Positions 46,100-55,595 are shown, numbered from the stretch's first letter. The stretch is DNA of 64,000 nt from Ampullaceana balthica (GCA_944989445.1 CALYLW010001192.1:195264-259263); one strand, 5' to 3'. Program-made: numbers and translations. Notes: generated by a model from the sequence alone, not told the origin.

Positions 46100-47718
46100 G
46101 GTATGGTATGGTATGGCATCTGTCCGTCTACGAAAGACGATAGATTTATCTTTATTATCTGCAGCTCTTGGTGTGGCTGATGAGACCAATCCTTGAGTGG
46201 CAGTCTCTTCTGCATGACACACACACGAAAGCAGTGGGGCAGTGTTTCCTGGCCTTTCTCCTCGCTCTTTTCCCGACTGCTTCTGCCCTAGTTTGCTCCT
46301 CTGCTCTTAGTGATCCTTCTTTCACTATAGCCCGCCACATGGACCTATCCTCTGCCAGGTTTTCCCAGTTTTGTATATCAATGTTGGCTACTTTCATGTC
46401 TCTCTTGCATATGTCCACGTATCTGAGACATGGCCGACCAACCGACCTTTTCCCTGTCGCCAGCTCGCTGTAGAGCACATCCTTGGGTATGCGACCACTT
46501 TGCATCCTCTTGACGTGTCCAAGCCAACGGAGGCGTCTTTGGCTTAATATTGCTGCAATACTACTCATGCTTGCTTGAGCCAGGACCTCTGTGTTGGGGA
46601 CTTTCTCTTGCCATTTGATGTCTAGGATGCGGCGCAGGCATCTGAGGTGGAAGCTATTGAGCCTTCTTTCATGCCTGGTATAGGTGGTCCAAGACTCACA
46701 TCCATAGAGGAGTGTGCTCAGTACGCAGGCCTGGTATACCTGCAGCTTAGTCCTTGCTGTGAGTTTGGCATTGGACCAGACTCTTTTGTACAGTCTAGCC
46801 ATAACAGTTGCTGCCTTCCCTATCCTGCTACTTATCTCATCTTCCAGTGAGAGGGTGCTCGAGATGTTCGATCCCAGATAAGTAAAACTGTCAACAGCAT
46901 CCAGGTTGCAGTCATCAATGGTGATAGTCGGGAGAGAGGCAGCATCCTGTGCCATAATGTTGGTTTTCTTTATACTTATGGTCAGGCCAAACTCTTTGCA
47001 GGCAGCGGAGAAGCTGGATACAAGGTTCTGCAGGCCGTCTGCTGTGTGGGATATTAAGGCGGCATCGTCTGCAAATAAGAGCTCGCGCAGCAAAATCTTC
47101 CTTATTTTGGTCTTGGCTTTAAGTCGGGCAATATTGAATAATCTCCCATCAGCTCTGGTGTGTATGTATATCCCCTCGCTGTTGTTCTTGAAGGCATACT
47201 GGAGTAAGATGGAAAAGAATATTGCGAATAGAGTAGGTGCCAACACGCAGCCTTGCTTTACTCCACTACTTACTGGGAAAGCCTCGGAGGTGGCACCGTT
47301 ATAGCACACTGTGCCCTGCATGTTTTCGTGGAATTGCTTGATGATGTTAAGCAGATGTGTAGGGCAGCATATTTTTACTAAGATCTGGAAAAGGCTGCTT
47401 CTGCTGACAAGATCAAAAGCTTTAGTTAGGTCGACGAACGCGATGTATAGAGGCATATGTTGCTCCCTGCATTTCTCCTGCAGCTGGCGCAGAGAGAAGA
47501 TCATGTCTATGGTTGATCTTCCGGCTCGAAAGCCGCACTGTGATTCTGGGAGTACACGCAATGCTAGGGTCTGTAGGCGTGTCAATGCAACTCGGGCGAA
47601 GGCCTTTCCAACTATACTGAGGAGAGAGATTCCACGATAGTTGTTGCAGTCACTCTTGTCTCCTTTATTTTTATACAGTGTAACGATGTTGGCATCTTTC
47701 AACTCCTGTGTGTGTGTG
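46100..47718 (-). mobile_element. 5'-truncated LINE insertion with 12-bp TSD
   Basis: TGTCTGTAACAT occurs on both sides (46088-46099 and 47719-47730). On minus the element ends in a 3' UTR with the GTCTTTCGTAGAC hairpin and a (ATACC)n tail (46100-46115). The 5' end is cut inside the RT fingers, next to a TG run at 47707-47720. It landed at the very terminus of the Ginger element, so it is younger than it. Confidence 0.88.
46155..47702 (-). CDS. LINE reverse transcriptase, open from RT fingers to C-terminus
   Basis: A 515-codon frame without stops. It covers the RT domain from NNYRGISLL (20-28), motif A AFVDLTKAFD (88-97, Asp91), the GVKQGC turn (147-152) and the catalytic FADD (210-213), then a thumb/C-terminal region with FTYLGS, CESWTT, RRLRWLGHVKRM and AEDRSMWRAI, and ends in a C2H2-type finger, CVSCRRDCHSRIGLISHTKS (494-513). 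The frame stays open beyond the first Met into the truncation point, so that Met is not the native start. The N-terminal endonuclease is absent, so the copy cannot move by itself. A decayed relative is at 2405-2735. The clade is not assigned. Confidence 0.9.
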   Translation of the reverse strand: MKDANIVTLYKNKGDKSDCNNYRGISLLSIVGKAFARVALTRLQTLALRVLPESQCGFRAGRSTIDMIFSLRQLQEKCREQHMPLYIAFVDLTKAFDLVSRSSLFQILVKICCPTHLLNIIKQFHENMQGTVCYNGATSEAFPVSSGVKQGCVLAPTLFAIFFSILLQYAFKNNSEGIYIHTRADGRLFNIARLKAKTKIRKILLRELLFADDAALISHTADGLQNLVSSFSAACKEFGLTISIKKTNIMAQDAASLPTITIDDCNLDAVDSFTYLGSNISSTLSLEDEISSRIGKAATVMARLYKRVWSNAKLTARTKLQVYQACVLSTLLYGCESWTTYTRHERRLNSFHLRCLRRILDIKWQEKVPNTEVLAQASMSSIAAILSQRRLRWLGHVKRMQSGRIPKDVLYSELATGKRSVGRPCLRYVDICKRDMKVANIDIQNWENLAEDRSMWRAIVKEGSLRAEEQTRAEAVGKRARRKARKHCPTAFVCVSCRRDCHSRIGLISHTKSCR

Positions 47719-47733
47719 TGTCTGTAACATATC

Positions 47734-49009
47734 TATCAACAAACTGAACAATTGAGAATTTTGAAACTAAATAAAAAATTAAACGTTATTATCTCATAAG
47801 ACAGTCGTTGTTTTTTTCTTTAACATGAAAGATAGTCGCAAAAAGCCTTTTTTATTTTAAAGTAAAACAGTTTAGAAGTTATAATAATTGAGAAAAAAAA
47901 TGATAAAAAAATCTAATGAAAATTGAATGAGAAATAATAGCTATTTTTTATATGTAAGAAACTTACTTGGCTAATTTGCAAAAATCTTAATTTTAAATTA
48001 AAGATAGTCGATATTAAATTGCAAAAAAGCTAATTTGCAGATTGTATACATTTTTTTTCGAGTTTTCAAATTTAAAAAGTCTGTATTTATTATATTGTTC
48101 TCCTAGTTTTCCATATTCTCTGCACAAATCATATTAAAATAGTATTGAAGTCATTTCAATTTTTTGTTTTAAATTCAAATAGATAAATTAAATGTTTTTT
48201 GCTACTTTTCTTTATTCAATTTTTTAAATATATCCTTTTATCAATTTTCTCCTACTAAGCAGTTTTCAAAACTAAACAATCACTTTATATATAATCCATT
48301 GCAAATTAAAAAGTATAAAACTTTATATGATTCTAACAGCCTATAACCTGAAAGAGAACAATTTGGATATAATTTATTCATATATTTTCCATTTGCGGAT
48401 TAAGACTGTACATGGGTCCAAGCTGTAATTCAATCTGAAGCCTGGTCAAGCAATCGTACCTTTAAAGAACAGTAAAGAACTTCTACTGATGTTCTTGACA
48501 ATGAGAAGATTGCAACACACTACTATGATGATGATACAGACGATGGTTAAATCTCAATCTTCAACAAAAGTTTGGCTTTTCCTGGTTATGAATATTAATC
48601 TTCAGGAAATAAAGCCTTAATGATTTATGTAATGTTGTTTGGACAAAATTTATGCAAATAAGATAAACACGTGTATATTGGTCTTAGTTTAGAAATATGA
48701 GATTAGATTTGGGAAGGGAAAGATAGTGCGCTCTTTAAAACAAAAAGTCACGATTTAAAACGGATTACTTGCTCCACGTCCCGTGTTACTGTGGTTCCTT
48801 TCTTTTGGTTGTACTGGGATGCCTGGAGCGCTTTTTTAAATCTTAAAGAGTAAATCTGAGAAAACATTTATTGGGTTAATAACATACATTTTCTTAAAAC
48901 ATCAGCTGTTTTTATTTTTACACGCTTTTATTTAAGTCGCACTGTTTGTATGATGTATTTTGAATCCGTCAAATCTTGTAACGTAAAATAACGCCACTTC
49001 TGGTGGTCC
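47734..49009. other. No gene seen
   Basis: Very AT-rich. A less AT-rich patch at 48410-48560 with short open stretches could be old transposon sequence but was not recognised. Confidence 0.4.
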
Positions 49010-49135
49010 TAGAGATCTCAAAATTTTACCACAGATAGACCGTGGATGACAATGCATTGTATTTAAATTTCAGATTGATCGAATGTACCGTAATAAAATA
49101 AAAGCATTTTTAGTTTTTAGTTTATGTCTATATTA
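49010..49135 (+). repeat. Helitron-derived fragment
   Basis: GATTGATCGAATGTACCGTA and AAAGCATTTTTAGTTT match the recurring family landmark seen near 4280, 4745, 22545 and 61790. Confidence 0.6.
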
Positions 49136-49373
49136 TTTTAAATAAAATCTTGTTCTCTGTTGTTGTTTTTTTTTAATTTTAATTGTGCGATATTAAAATT
49201 GGAGACACACAAATTATTATAATTTTTTTCTTTTTTTGTCTGCTCGCTTCTCGCGTTCTTATTTTTTTCAACAAAATTAATTAGGGATTCACTGTTGTAG
49301 TGGATATAACCACCTCTTTTAATAATGGTGTACATTTTCAATTTGATTGTTTAAATAAATTATTTTGTTAATT

Positions 49374-49388
49374 GTGTGTGTGTGTGTC

Positions 49389-49433
<45 letters not shown>
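49374..49433. repeat. (GT)n microsatellite
   Basis: GT dinucleotides with few interruptions. Confidence 0.95.
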
Positions 49434-49435
<2 letters not shown>

Positions 49436-50101
49436 CTGATTATTTATTCTTTGAATTAAAAAGTCGCACGTGAAGAAATTAACTGTAAGTTAAAGGTATG
49501 TAATGGCATTAAATATTGCTAGGCAAATTTTAACGTAATTCATTTTAACTGTTGTATATATAATATTTTATAACAAATATGTTTCTACCTTAAAGAAAAG
49601 GTTTTGTGCAATTTTAAATGAGAATTAAATTAAAGGTTTCTTAAATGTTTTTTTTTGTTTGTTTGTTTTTTATTTTGTGTATTCTGCTTAAGTTTTTTTT
49701 TCTTATTTGAATAAGAGTTTGTAGTATTTCGCATTGAAAAGGCTAATCTCATTATAAAATGTCAATATTAAAATACTATGTCTTCAGCATTCATAGAAAG
49801 TAGCTATATCCTTAATTTCATTTTAGGTATAACGAATATATCAGCATGTTTTTTTATCTTCAAACTAAACTGGAAATAATTAGCAAAGTATTTAAAAGAG
49901 CACACATTATTCATGAAATCCATGAAGATTCACATTTTAAAAACCAATCATCCATTTTTCTCATCGGAACTTTGTTCAGATATTTAATGAAAGCAATTGC
50001 TACTATTTAGCATCAGTAAACTTTTAGTTTCCGAGAATGTAATAGCTAAATATTTTATAAATTGTTTTACAATCTTATACATCGTCTTCAGGGAATTGAT
50101 G
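49434..50101. other. No gene seen
   Basis: AT-rich, T-runs, no recognisable frame or terminus. Confidence 0.4.
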
Positions 50102-50109
50102 GTAGAGGG

Positions 50110-50312
50110 AAGTGATGGCGAACCTTTGTGGGGCGGCGTGCCCAAAATTTACCCAAATATTTATATAGCAAAGTGCCAAAACTACTATGAAACCTGAGAA
50201 TTGTGGTTTGGGTTAGCTGGTTTGATTAAGGATGTAATCTGTTAGTTGCATGCCGGCTGATGTGGCTCTGCGTGCCGACTGTGGCGCGCTTGCCATAGGT
50301 TCACCATCACTG
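50110..50312. mobile_element. Short hAT MITE, AGTGATGGCGAACCT ends
   Basis: AGTGATGGCGAACCTTTGTG at the left and CCATAGGTTCACCATCACTG at the right are inverted. GTAGAGGG and GTGTAGGG outside match at most positions, fitting a decayed 8-bp duplication. CAGTGATGGCGAACC-type ends are known from hAT MITEs in many animals. About 200 bp, no coding. Confidence 0.75.
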
Positions 50313-50599
50313 GTGTAGGGGTTAATATCTGACAAGGTATAGCAAAAAAGAACGTTGTTATTACAATAGGTATATTCTCTTTAAAATAGTGCTATGTTTA
50401 CTATTGTTTTATACTTAGTTTTAGAAATATACAAATTTTAATTATAAATCAAGAAAGATTAATAAAAATAAAAATATATGTACCGGGTAATTTAAAAAAG
50501 GAAAGAAATTAAAGAAAAATAATGTTTTATTTTTAAATGAATATTATAATTTGATACAAAATAATCTCCAAAGATTTATTTATGTGTCTTCGAAATGAA

Positions 50600-51235
50600 C
50601 CTACATGTGGAAGAAAATCAGTAGCCCCGAACCTAGCGCTCATCATGGGTCTCCCCGGAACCCCACTCCCAGCCACCCGGCCCCCTCCCCCAAAGGGACA
50701 TAACAGCTGAGAGACCCACCCCCCTCTCTAGATTGTCGCTTCTGAAGCGCCCTTCCGGCATCAAGGATGTAGTCGAAAATGCCTTTCACTTAAATTGACC
50801 TCACAAGGATTGACGGAATTTTCTACTTCGACTCGCTACAACTTCGCCCTCACCCTGGTGTATACGATTCTTTAGGGTGTTACCCCAAGTAGAAGGTTTC
50901 CTCAGACCTGACAGCCGTTAAATTCTTCACGGCATCTTTTGCCAATCATTACTGGCGATCCTGGCACTAAACCTGCGCCGCTCAGTTGCGTTTCTAGTGA
51001 GGGGTAAAACGGTCGCTTCGTATTTACACGACCCTCAACGAGTACTTTGGTTTTAATCATCGGCATTGCATCTGATACTCTGTCCAAGATCCGTACAGCG
51101 ACTGTAATCATATGTGCTTAGCATCTAACACTAAACATATCGGACTTTGGCATTACCTGAAAGGAGTTGCCAGTTTTGGATTGCTGTCAGCTCCGCAACC
51201 CTACTCGTCTGTCGAGCCACGTTTTCTAAAAAGAA
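50600..51235. other. GC-richer block, unidentified
   Basis: Base composition changes abruptly from AT-rich flanks to near-balanced sequence for about 600 bp, with C-runs at 50640-50730. The longest frame is on minus (51111-50902; MITVAVRILDRVSDAMPMIK then polar residues), with no domain I recognise. No terminal repeats found. Possibly the remains of an unknown retroelement or a captured fragment. Confidence 0.4.
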
Positions 51236-51445
51236 TATTATTATATAAATAGTCTAGAGCAAATGTAAATAAATACAAACTTTCTTCCACTAAGTAGGAA
51301 AATACATATACAGTGGTACATCGAGATATTTTATAAAATATTGCATTTAATAACTATAGTTTGAAATAAAATTAGAAAAAAGAAAAACAGTATATTGAAA
51401 TGTATGCTTTAAAAAAACTAAAAAGTAAAAACATTACATATTGTT

Positions 51446-52800
51446 TTAGTTATCAGAATAATAATACATAAGTATAGGTGTCACAACAAATCTCATCTCT
51501 CGCAAAAGATATATAGCTCTAACTGCTAACCAAATGTCATTTTCAATATCCTCGTCATTCCATTCCATTAAATCGAGAAGTTTCAGAACAGTCCAAGGAA
51601 CAGAAGAAACAAAATACACCAATGATATGACAAGAAGTCTTTGACCAGACGTGACTGCCAGAGACTTCACATCCGGGGTCTCCGATTGATCAGCACTTCG
51701 TGTGTGAATTGCTAGAGAAGAAATATCACTCTGATAATTTGTTGGTTGGCTGTCACGTTGTCGTCGTTGCGTGTGGCCAAAGTCTGACTGCGTTGTATCT
51801 TCTAGGCCAGCATTCATTAACGGCTGTAGACATTGGCTTTCTGGTTCTGTTGGAAATATCTCTTGGTTATAGGTCATGGCTTTTGAATTATAAGTAGGAT
51901 TTTGAATGGATGGATAAGCCTTGTTTTGTAGACTTTCCCTAGTTTCTAGTTGATTTGAACTGTTTACTCGACATTTGACATAAAATATGGTTATTACTGA
52001 GGTCAGCAATGAACCAAAAGCTGGTAAAATGCCACTTATAAAAAACAATGCCTTCTTCTGATCTATAGGAGATTTGTCTTCACAAGTGTCCATATCAACG
52101 TTAGCTAAGCCAAGAGGTAAGATAATGTTAAGACTAAGAACCCATGGACTTCCGCTAGCAAATATAGAGCATACGATTTTGGATTGTTTCGTTAATTTCG
52201 AGATCCTGCTATGGTGAATGATTTCTAATCCTAAAATAATTAACCATATCCCGTAGACAAATGTATCTACATATACATAGTATACATCTGCAATATACTT
52301 CGTTGGGCATACATCTTTTGGAGAACTAAAATTTGCATTTCCAAAGTATAAATTAGCTTTCACAGCCTTGTAAATAGAGCACAAATGACGTCTGCAAAGG
52401 CCATTGTTATTATTGTAAGAGCTTTTGGTTCGAAAATAAAATCAGTTTCTTATCTATACAGACGCTCCTTCTATGCAGAAGATAGTTGCGTCCACAGACC
52501 ATGACAGATGATCTGTTGGCAAGTGATGCAGCATTCACAGGCCACGGCTTTGTGGGTTCCACGCATTACCCAGCCGCCTAACTACATGTAGTGTTAGGTA
52601 CCCATTCGGAGCGGGGTGACTCAGGGACGCCCTAGGCCCCGGGAACAAACCCTTGCCTTCACACGGATTCGAACCCATGACCATCGGTACGACAGTCCAG
52701 TTTTACGGACATTCCTAGTTATAAGAAAGCCGTTGGTAACAACTACGATGATTATGAAGATAATTGTGAATCCTTTTACAACATCATATTCGCGACTCAT
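51446..52800 (-). pseudogene. Orphan 7TM receptor, copy 2, broken by SINE and frameshift
   Basis: Close paralogue of the receptor at 38258-39352. Minus-strand reading starts at ATG 52800 with MSREYDVVKGFTIIFIIIVV, TNGFLITRNVRK (TM1), is interrupted by the SINE at 52697-52449, resumes with TDFIFEPKALTIITMAFADV, ICALFT (TM2, with the Asp2.50 that copy 1 has as Glu), loses one base near 52370, and continues open for about 310 codons (51446-52384): VDTFVYGIWLIILGLEI (TM3), PWVLSLNIILPLGLANVDMD (TM4, loop 2 with Cys), TM5, a long polar loop 3, QRLLVISLVYFVSSVPW (TM6) and TPILMYYYSDN at the end. Without the SINE and the 1-nt loss it would be full length. Translation from an internal Met would lack TM1-2. 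Confidence 0.85.
52449..52697 (-). mobile_element. 5'-truncated SINE inside receptor copy 2
   Basis: On minus the element starts within the tRNA-like part (GTCGTACCGATGGTCATGGG; B box GGTTCGAATCC), runs through the family body and ends with the hairpin (52493-52460) and GTCTGTATAGATAAG. CAGTTT (+ strand) lies on both sides (52443-52448 and 52698-52703), a 6-bp duplication. Removing the insert and one duplicate joins the Arg-Lys-Thr-Asp-Phe codons in frame, which matches copy 1 (Arg-Lys-Cys-Asp-Phe). Confidence 0.9.
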
Positions 52801-53525
52801 TTTGTCTTGATTTTTTTATACGAAAAAATCAAACACTTTTGTTTTAAGTAAGACGTCAATGAAATGGCCTGTAAACAAAATAAAATATGTGACATGTTTA
52901 AAAAGAAAAAGAAAAAAATAGCATTAAAATATTTTTTTTTAAAAACAACAATGGAATTCTTCAACCTAACGAAATTTAACGACATACTGAATAACGAGAA
53001 ATTCACATGAGTTCAAAGTCTAGGTTATGGCTAACCCGAAGAGTATAAAAAAATACGTTTATCGGTTATTTGCCTACTGATGAACATAATCAACAAGAAA
53101 TAAATAAACATTAACATTTTAGATGCAATTTTTCATGCAAGTAAATACAAGAACGTACCCCGAGTGTGGAGGTCAAGACAGCGATTTATAATGTTATTTC
53201 GGGGAAAATTTAGTGAAAGAAAAACTTGGTTTTTAAAAAGGTCCAAAAAAAAACAATATAAAATCTGTTAGTACCATATACCTCTATCTTTAAGACCTAA
53301 AGAGACAAGACCATATGTATTCTTCATTAAAATCCAAATGTGTCTAGAGAATATTTTTAGACTTTCACCGTCTGGTCTCTTAAGCGTATTGCAGGAGAAA
53401 AAGTTTGCCTGTGATATATTGTTGATAATGTTACGGTTTTTGCTCATAAGGTTTGTGTCCGTAAGGAATACAAAATCAATAACTTTTTGTAGACAAAAGC
53501 GATACTGTCTTTTTGACATAATAAA
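52801..53525. other. 5' flank of receptor copy 2; no gene
   Basis: The first about 80 bp resembles the flank of copy 1. The rest is AT-rich without recognisable features. Confidence 0.4.
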
Positions 53526-53765
53526 AGAGATATGATTTAAACATGTCTACCAGGAGATCACATAAGAGATAGATTAAACATGTCTACAGGCGATCACATA
53601 AGTTATGATTTAAACATATGTCTACCAGGCGATCACATAAGAGGTATGATTTAAACATATGTCTACCAGGCGATCACAAAGAGGTATGATTTAAAACATA
53701 TGTCTACCAGGCGATCACATAAGATATATGATTTAAACATATGTCTACCAGGAGATCACATAACC
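53526..53765. repeat. Minisatellite, six units of about 36-43 bp
   Basis: Six tandem copies of a unit reading TATGATTTAAACATATGTCT followed by ACCAGGCGATCACATAAGAG; units 1-2 are shorter and lack AT in CATATG. Not a CRISPR: there are no unique spacers, only the tandem unit. Confidence 0.9.
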
Positions 53766-54585
53766 CCCCCCTCGCCTTATCACAATGAATAATTTAATCC
53801 AGGAGACTATATATTGTTTTATTTTTGAAGAAGAGAACTAAGATTTTTATGATTGAAGCCATCATATATTTTGTGTTCTATATGGGACTAAAGTATTACC
53901 CTGTTTTCTCTTATATTTGTATTACTAATGATTGTCATTACTCGGATTCATTTTAACTACTTATGTTTTTCTAGTGTGACTTTTGCAGGGAAAAAATAAC
54001 GATATCAAGGGCTTCATCCAAACACTTCTAATTATATAAGGCCTATCCTAACATCATAAAATAATAAATTAACTTTCTTTATATGAAGCTTGATCACTGT
54101 CCCAACATCCAATTATTTCAATAAGGAAATGCATGGTCTGCGCAAACCTTGTTAAAGTTGTTTAAGAATATATCGTATTATCATTCATATCATCAGTCAC
54201 GTTTAAATGAAAACAAGGAATTATGCAAACAACGAATTCGACTGTTGAAATATTCCTAAAATAGGTTTAAAGCTCGGCATACATTATAGCACCAATCAGA
54301 AATTGCAATGATTTGGAAAGTTCGATATATTGTATGACACTCTATCTTTTTAGTTGTGAAAATTGTTAAAGTTTATTCATTATAGTGCTCTGCACATAAC
54401 TGAGGGACAATAATTTTGAATAGTGGAATTCTGTTATAAGCAGAAACAATGTTGTCTTATGTAAAAACAAAATAGCTAGCCAAATATATTAGACATTGTG
54501 GTGTAGGAAAACACATATTACAAACACAAAAAAATGAATATAGCGTTTTAACTTTAAAAACAATTTTTTAAAAAATATTTAAAAC
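53766..54585. other. No gene seen
   Basis: AT-rich, no recognisable frame or transposon end. Confidence 0.4.
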
Positions 54586-55190
54586 TATAATGCTACCTCA
54601 CTTTAGTGAGACATGTACTAGAATATGCATCTTCCGTGTGGGACCCATCCACCAAAGAAAAGCATTGATAAACTAGAACAAAATTCAAAAAAGAGCTGCC
54701 AGATTCATTACTGGAGAATATTCAAAACTGAGAACAAGAACACCATTAGTTAAATCATTAAACCTTGAAACACTATAGGGTAGAAGAAAAAAGAGCAAAG
54801 TAGTAATCATACATGAAGCAATAAATTATAATTTAGAAATACAACACAAAGATAACTTACTACAACCCTCAGATAGACATAAGGATAAAAACACCTTTCT
54901 TATTCTATATGCAAGAACAAACCCATACAAATTTTCGTTCTTCCCGTTCGGAATTCTGGCGTGGCATGGGTTGCTTGAAGAAACCAGGAAAACCAACACT
55001 TTATCAATATTTAAATCTCTAATAAAAATGCAGGACTAGACACAAACCATAAATAAGCGTAGGACGCAATAATCTTCTGTATAGAAGCAGCGTCTGTAAA
55101 CAGATAAGATAACATAAAATAAGATAGGATAATATTAGATAAGATAAGATAAAATAAGATAAGATAAGATAAGATAAGATAAGATATAGT
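54586..55190 (+). mobile_element. LINE 3' end, GATAA-tailed family, copy 3
   Basis: Closely similar to the copy at 34816 (LEYASSVWDPST, RAARFITGEYSK, NTFLILYARTNPYKFSFF), but 1-nt insertions (for example AAAGAAAAGC near 54653 and ACAAAATTC near 54681) and a TAG near 54777 break the frame. The hairpin lies at 55062-55095, and the tail is the longest of the family: AGATA-type repeats for about 85 bp to 55190. It is followed directly by Helitron-derived sequence. Confidence 0.85.
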
Positions 55191-55445
55191 GTCGTGGTGC
55201 GTATTATCTTAAACAACCGTTTTTTTTTAAATTTTCCTGTCGCGTCGTTCGGTGCGCATTATATTGACAATGCTTTTTTTTAAAAACTATTCTCGATCGG
55301 TGCGCATTATATTAAACATATTTTACGAGACATAACTACAATTTTGAATTTTTAGATTGTCTTGCGCTGCGTATTACGATGAACATTATTTTAGTTATGT
55401 CTCGTATATAAAGGATTTGTAGTAAAAACAATTGTTTTTTTTACA
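55191..55445 (+). repeat. Helitron-derived fragment with GGTGCGTATTATATT motifs
   Basis: The same arrangement as 40440-40700: GGTGCGTATTATCTTAAACA, GGTGCGCATTATATTGACA, GGTGCGCATTATATTAAACA and GCTGCGTATTACGATGAACA, then TTATGTCTCGTATATAAAGG. Because both copies lie in the supposed leader introns of the two receptors, they may have been duplicated with them or inserted independently. Confidence 0.6.
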
Positions 55446-55502
55446 TTTTTTAAAAATTATAATGGTATATCGTCTCTATTAAAATAAGGAAAAGACGCTT
55501 AC

Positions 55503-55595
55503 CAAGATTAAATCAATTGTTATATGTGATTGTAGGGCGATATCTGAATTTATACTTGTTCAGTGACACAGGAACTGTATAGTTTCCTGTTAGAG
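55503..55595 (-). promoter_or_regulatory. Candidate promoter and leader exon upstream of receptor copy 2
   Basis: On minus, CCCCCTCTCTAACAGG with the inverted pair ACAGGAAACTATACAGTTCC plus TGT (55590-55568), TATAAAT (55554-55548), and a donor AATCTTG|GTAAGCGTC at 55503 parallel the block at 41973-42065. AACAGGAAA, TTCCTGT, CA(T/C)TGA, TATAA and GGTAAGCGTC, TTCCTTATTTTA are conserved, while intervening bases differ. Distance to the receptor ATG is 2.7 kb, as for copy 1 (2.6 kb). Confidence 0.4.

Larger units (their letters stand above)
44739..47729 (-). mobile_element. Ginger-type DNA transposon with a nested LINE
   Basis: The ends TGTTACAGGCAATGTGTGAA (44739) and TTCACACTTTGTCTGTAACA (inverted; outer part re-created at 47719-47729 after the LINE) are inverted repeats. 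TATC lies just outside both ends (44735-44738 and 47730-47733), a 4-bp duplication. TGTTA...TAACA fits the TGTNR...YNACA termini reported for Ginger elements. The inner parts share GCCTGATGGTTT(T/C)AGGC and AAGTATGAAAT in inverse order. The element itself is 44739-46098 plus the last bases beyond the LINE, about 1.36 kb, with a dead integrase inside. Confidence 0.75.

Noticed and set aside
46168..47640. Several plus-strand frames of 67-132 codons
   Set aside because: Shadows of the LINE reverse transcriptase on the minus strand.
50600..51235. Possible rRNA or organellar insert because of balanced base composition
   Set aside because: No conserved rRNA segments and no recognisable mitochondrial gene; kept as unidentified.
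53526..53765. Regular repeats with a conserved core looked like a CRISPR array
   Set aside because: The whole unit repeats in tandem, there are no unique spacers, no cas genes, and the genome is clearly eukaryotic; it is a minisatellite.
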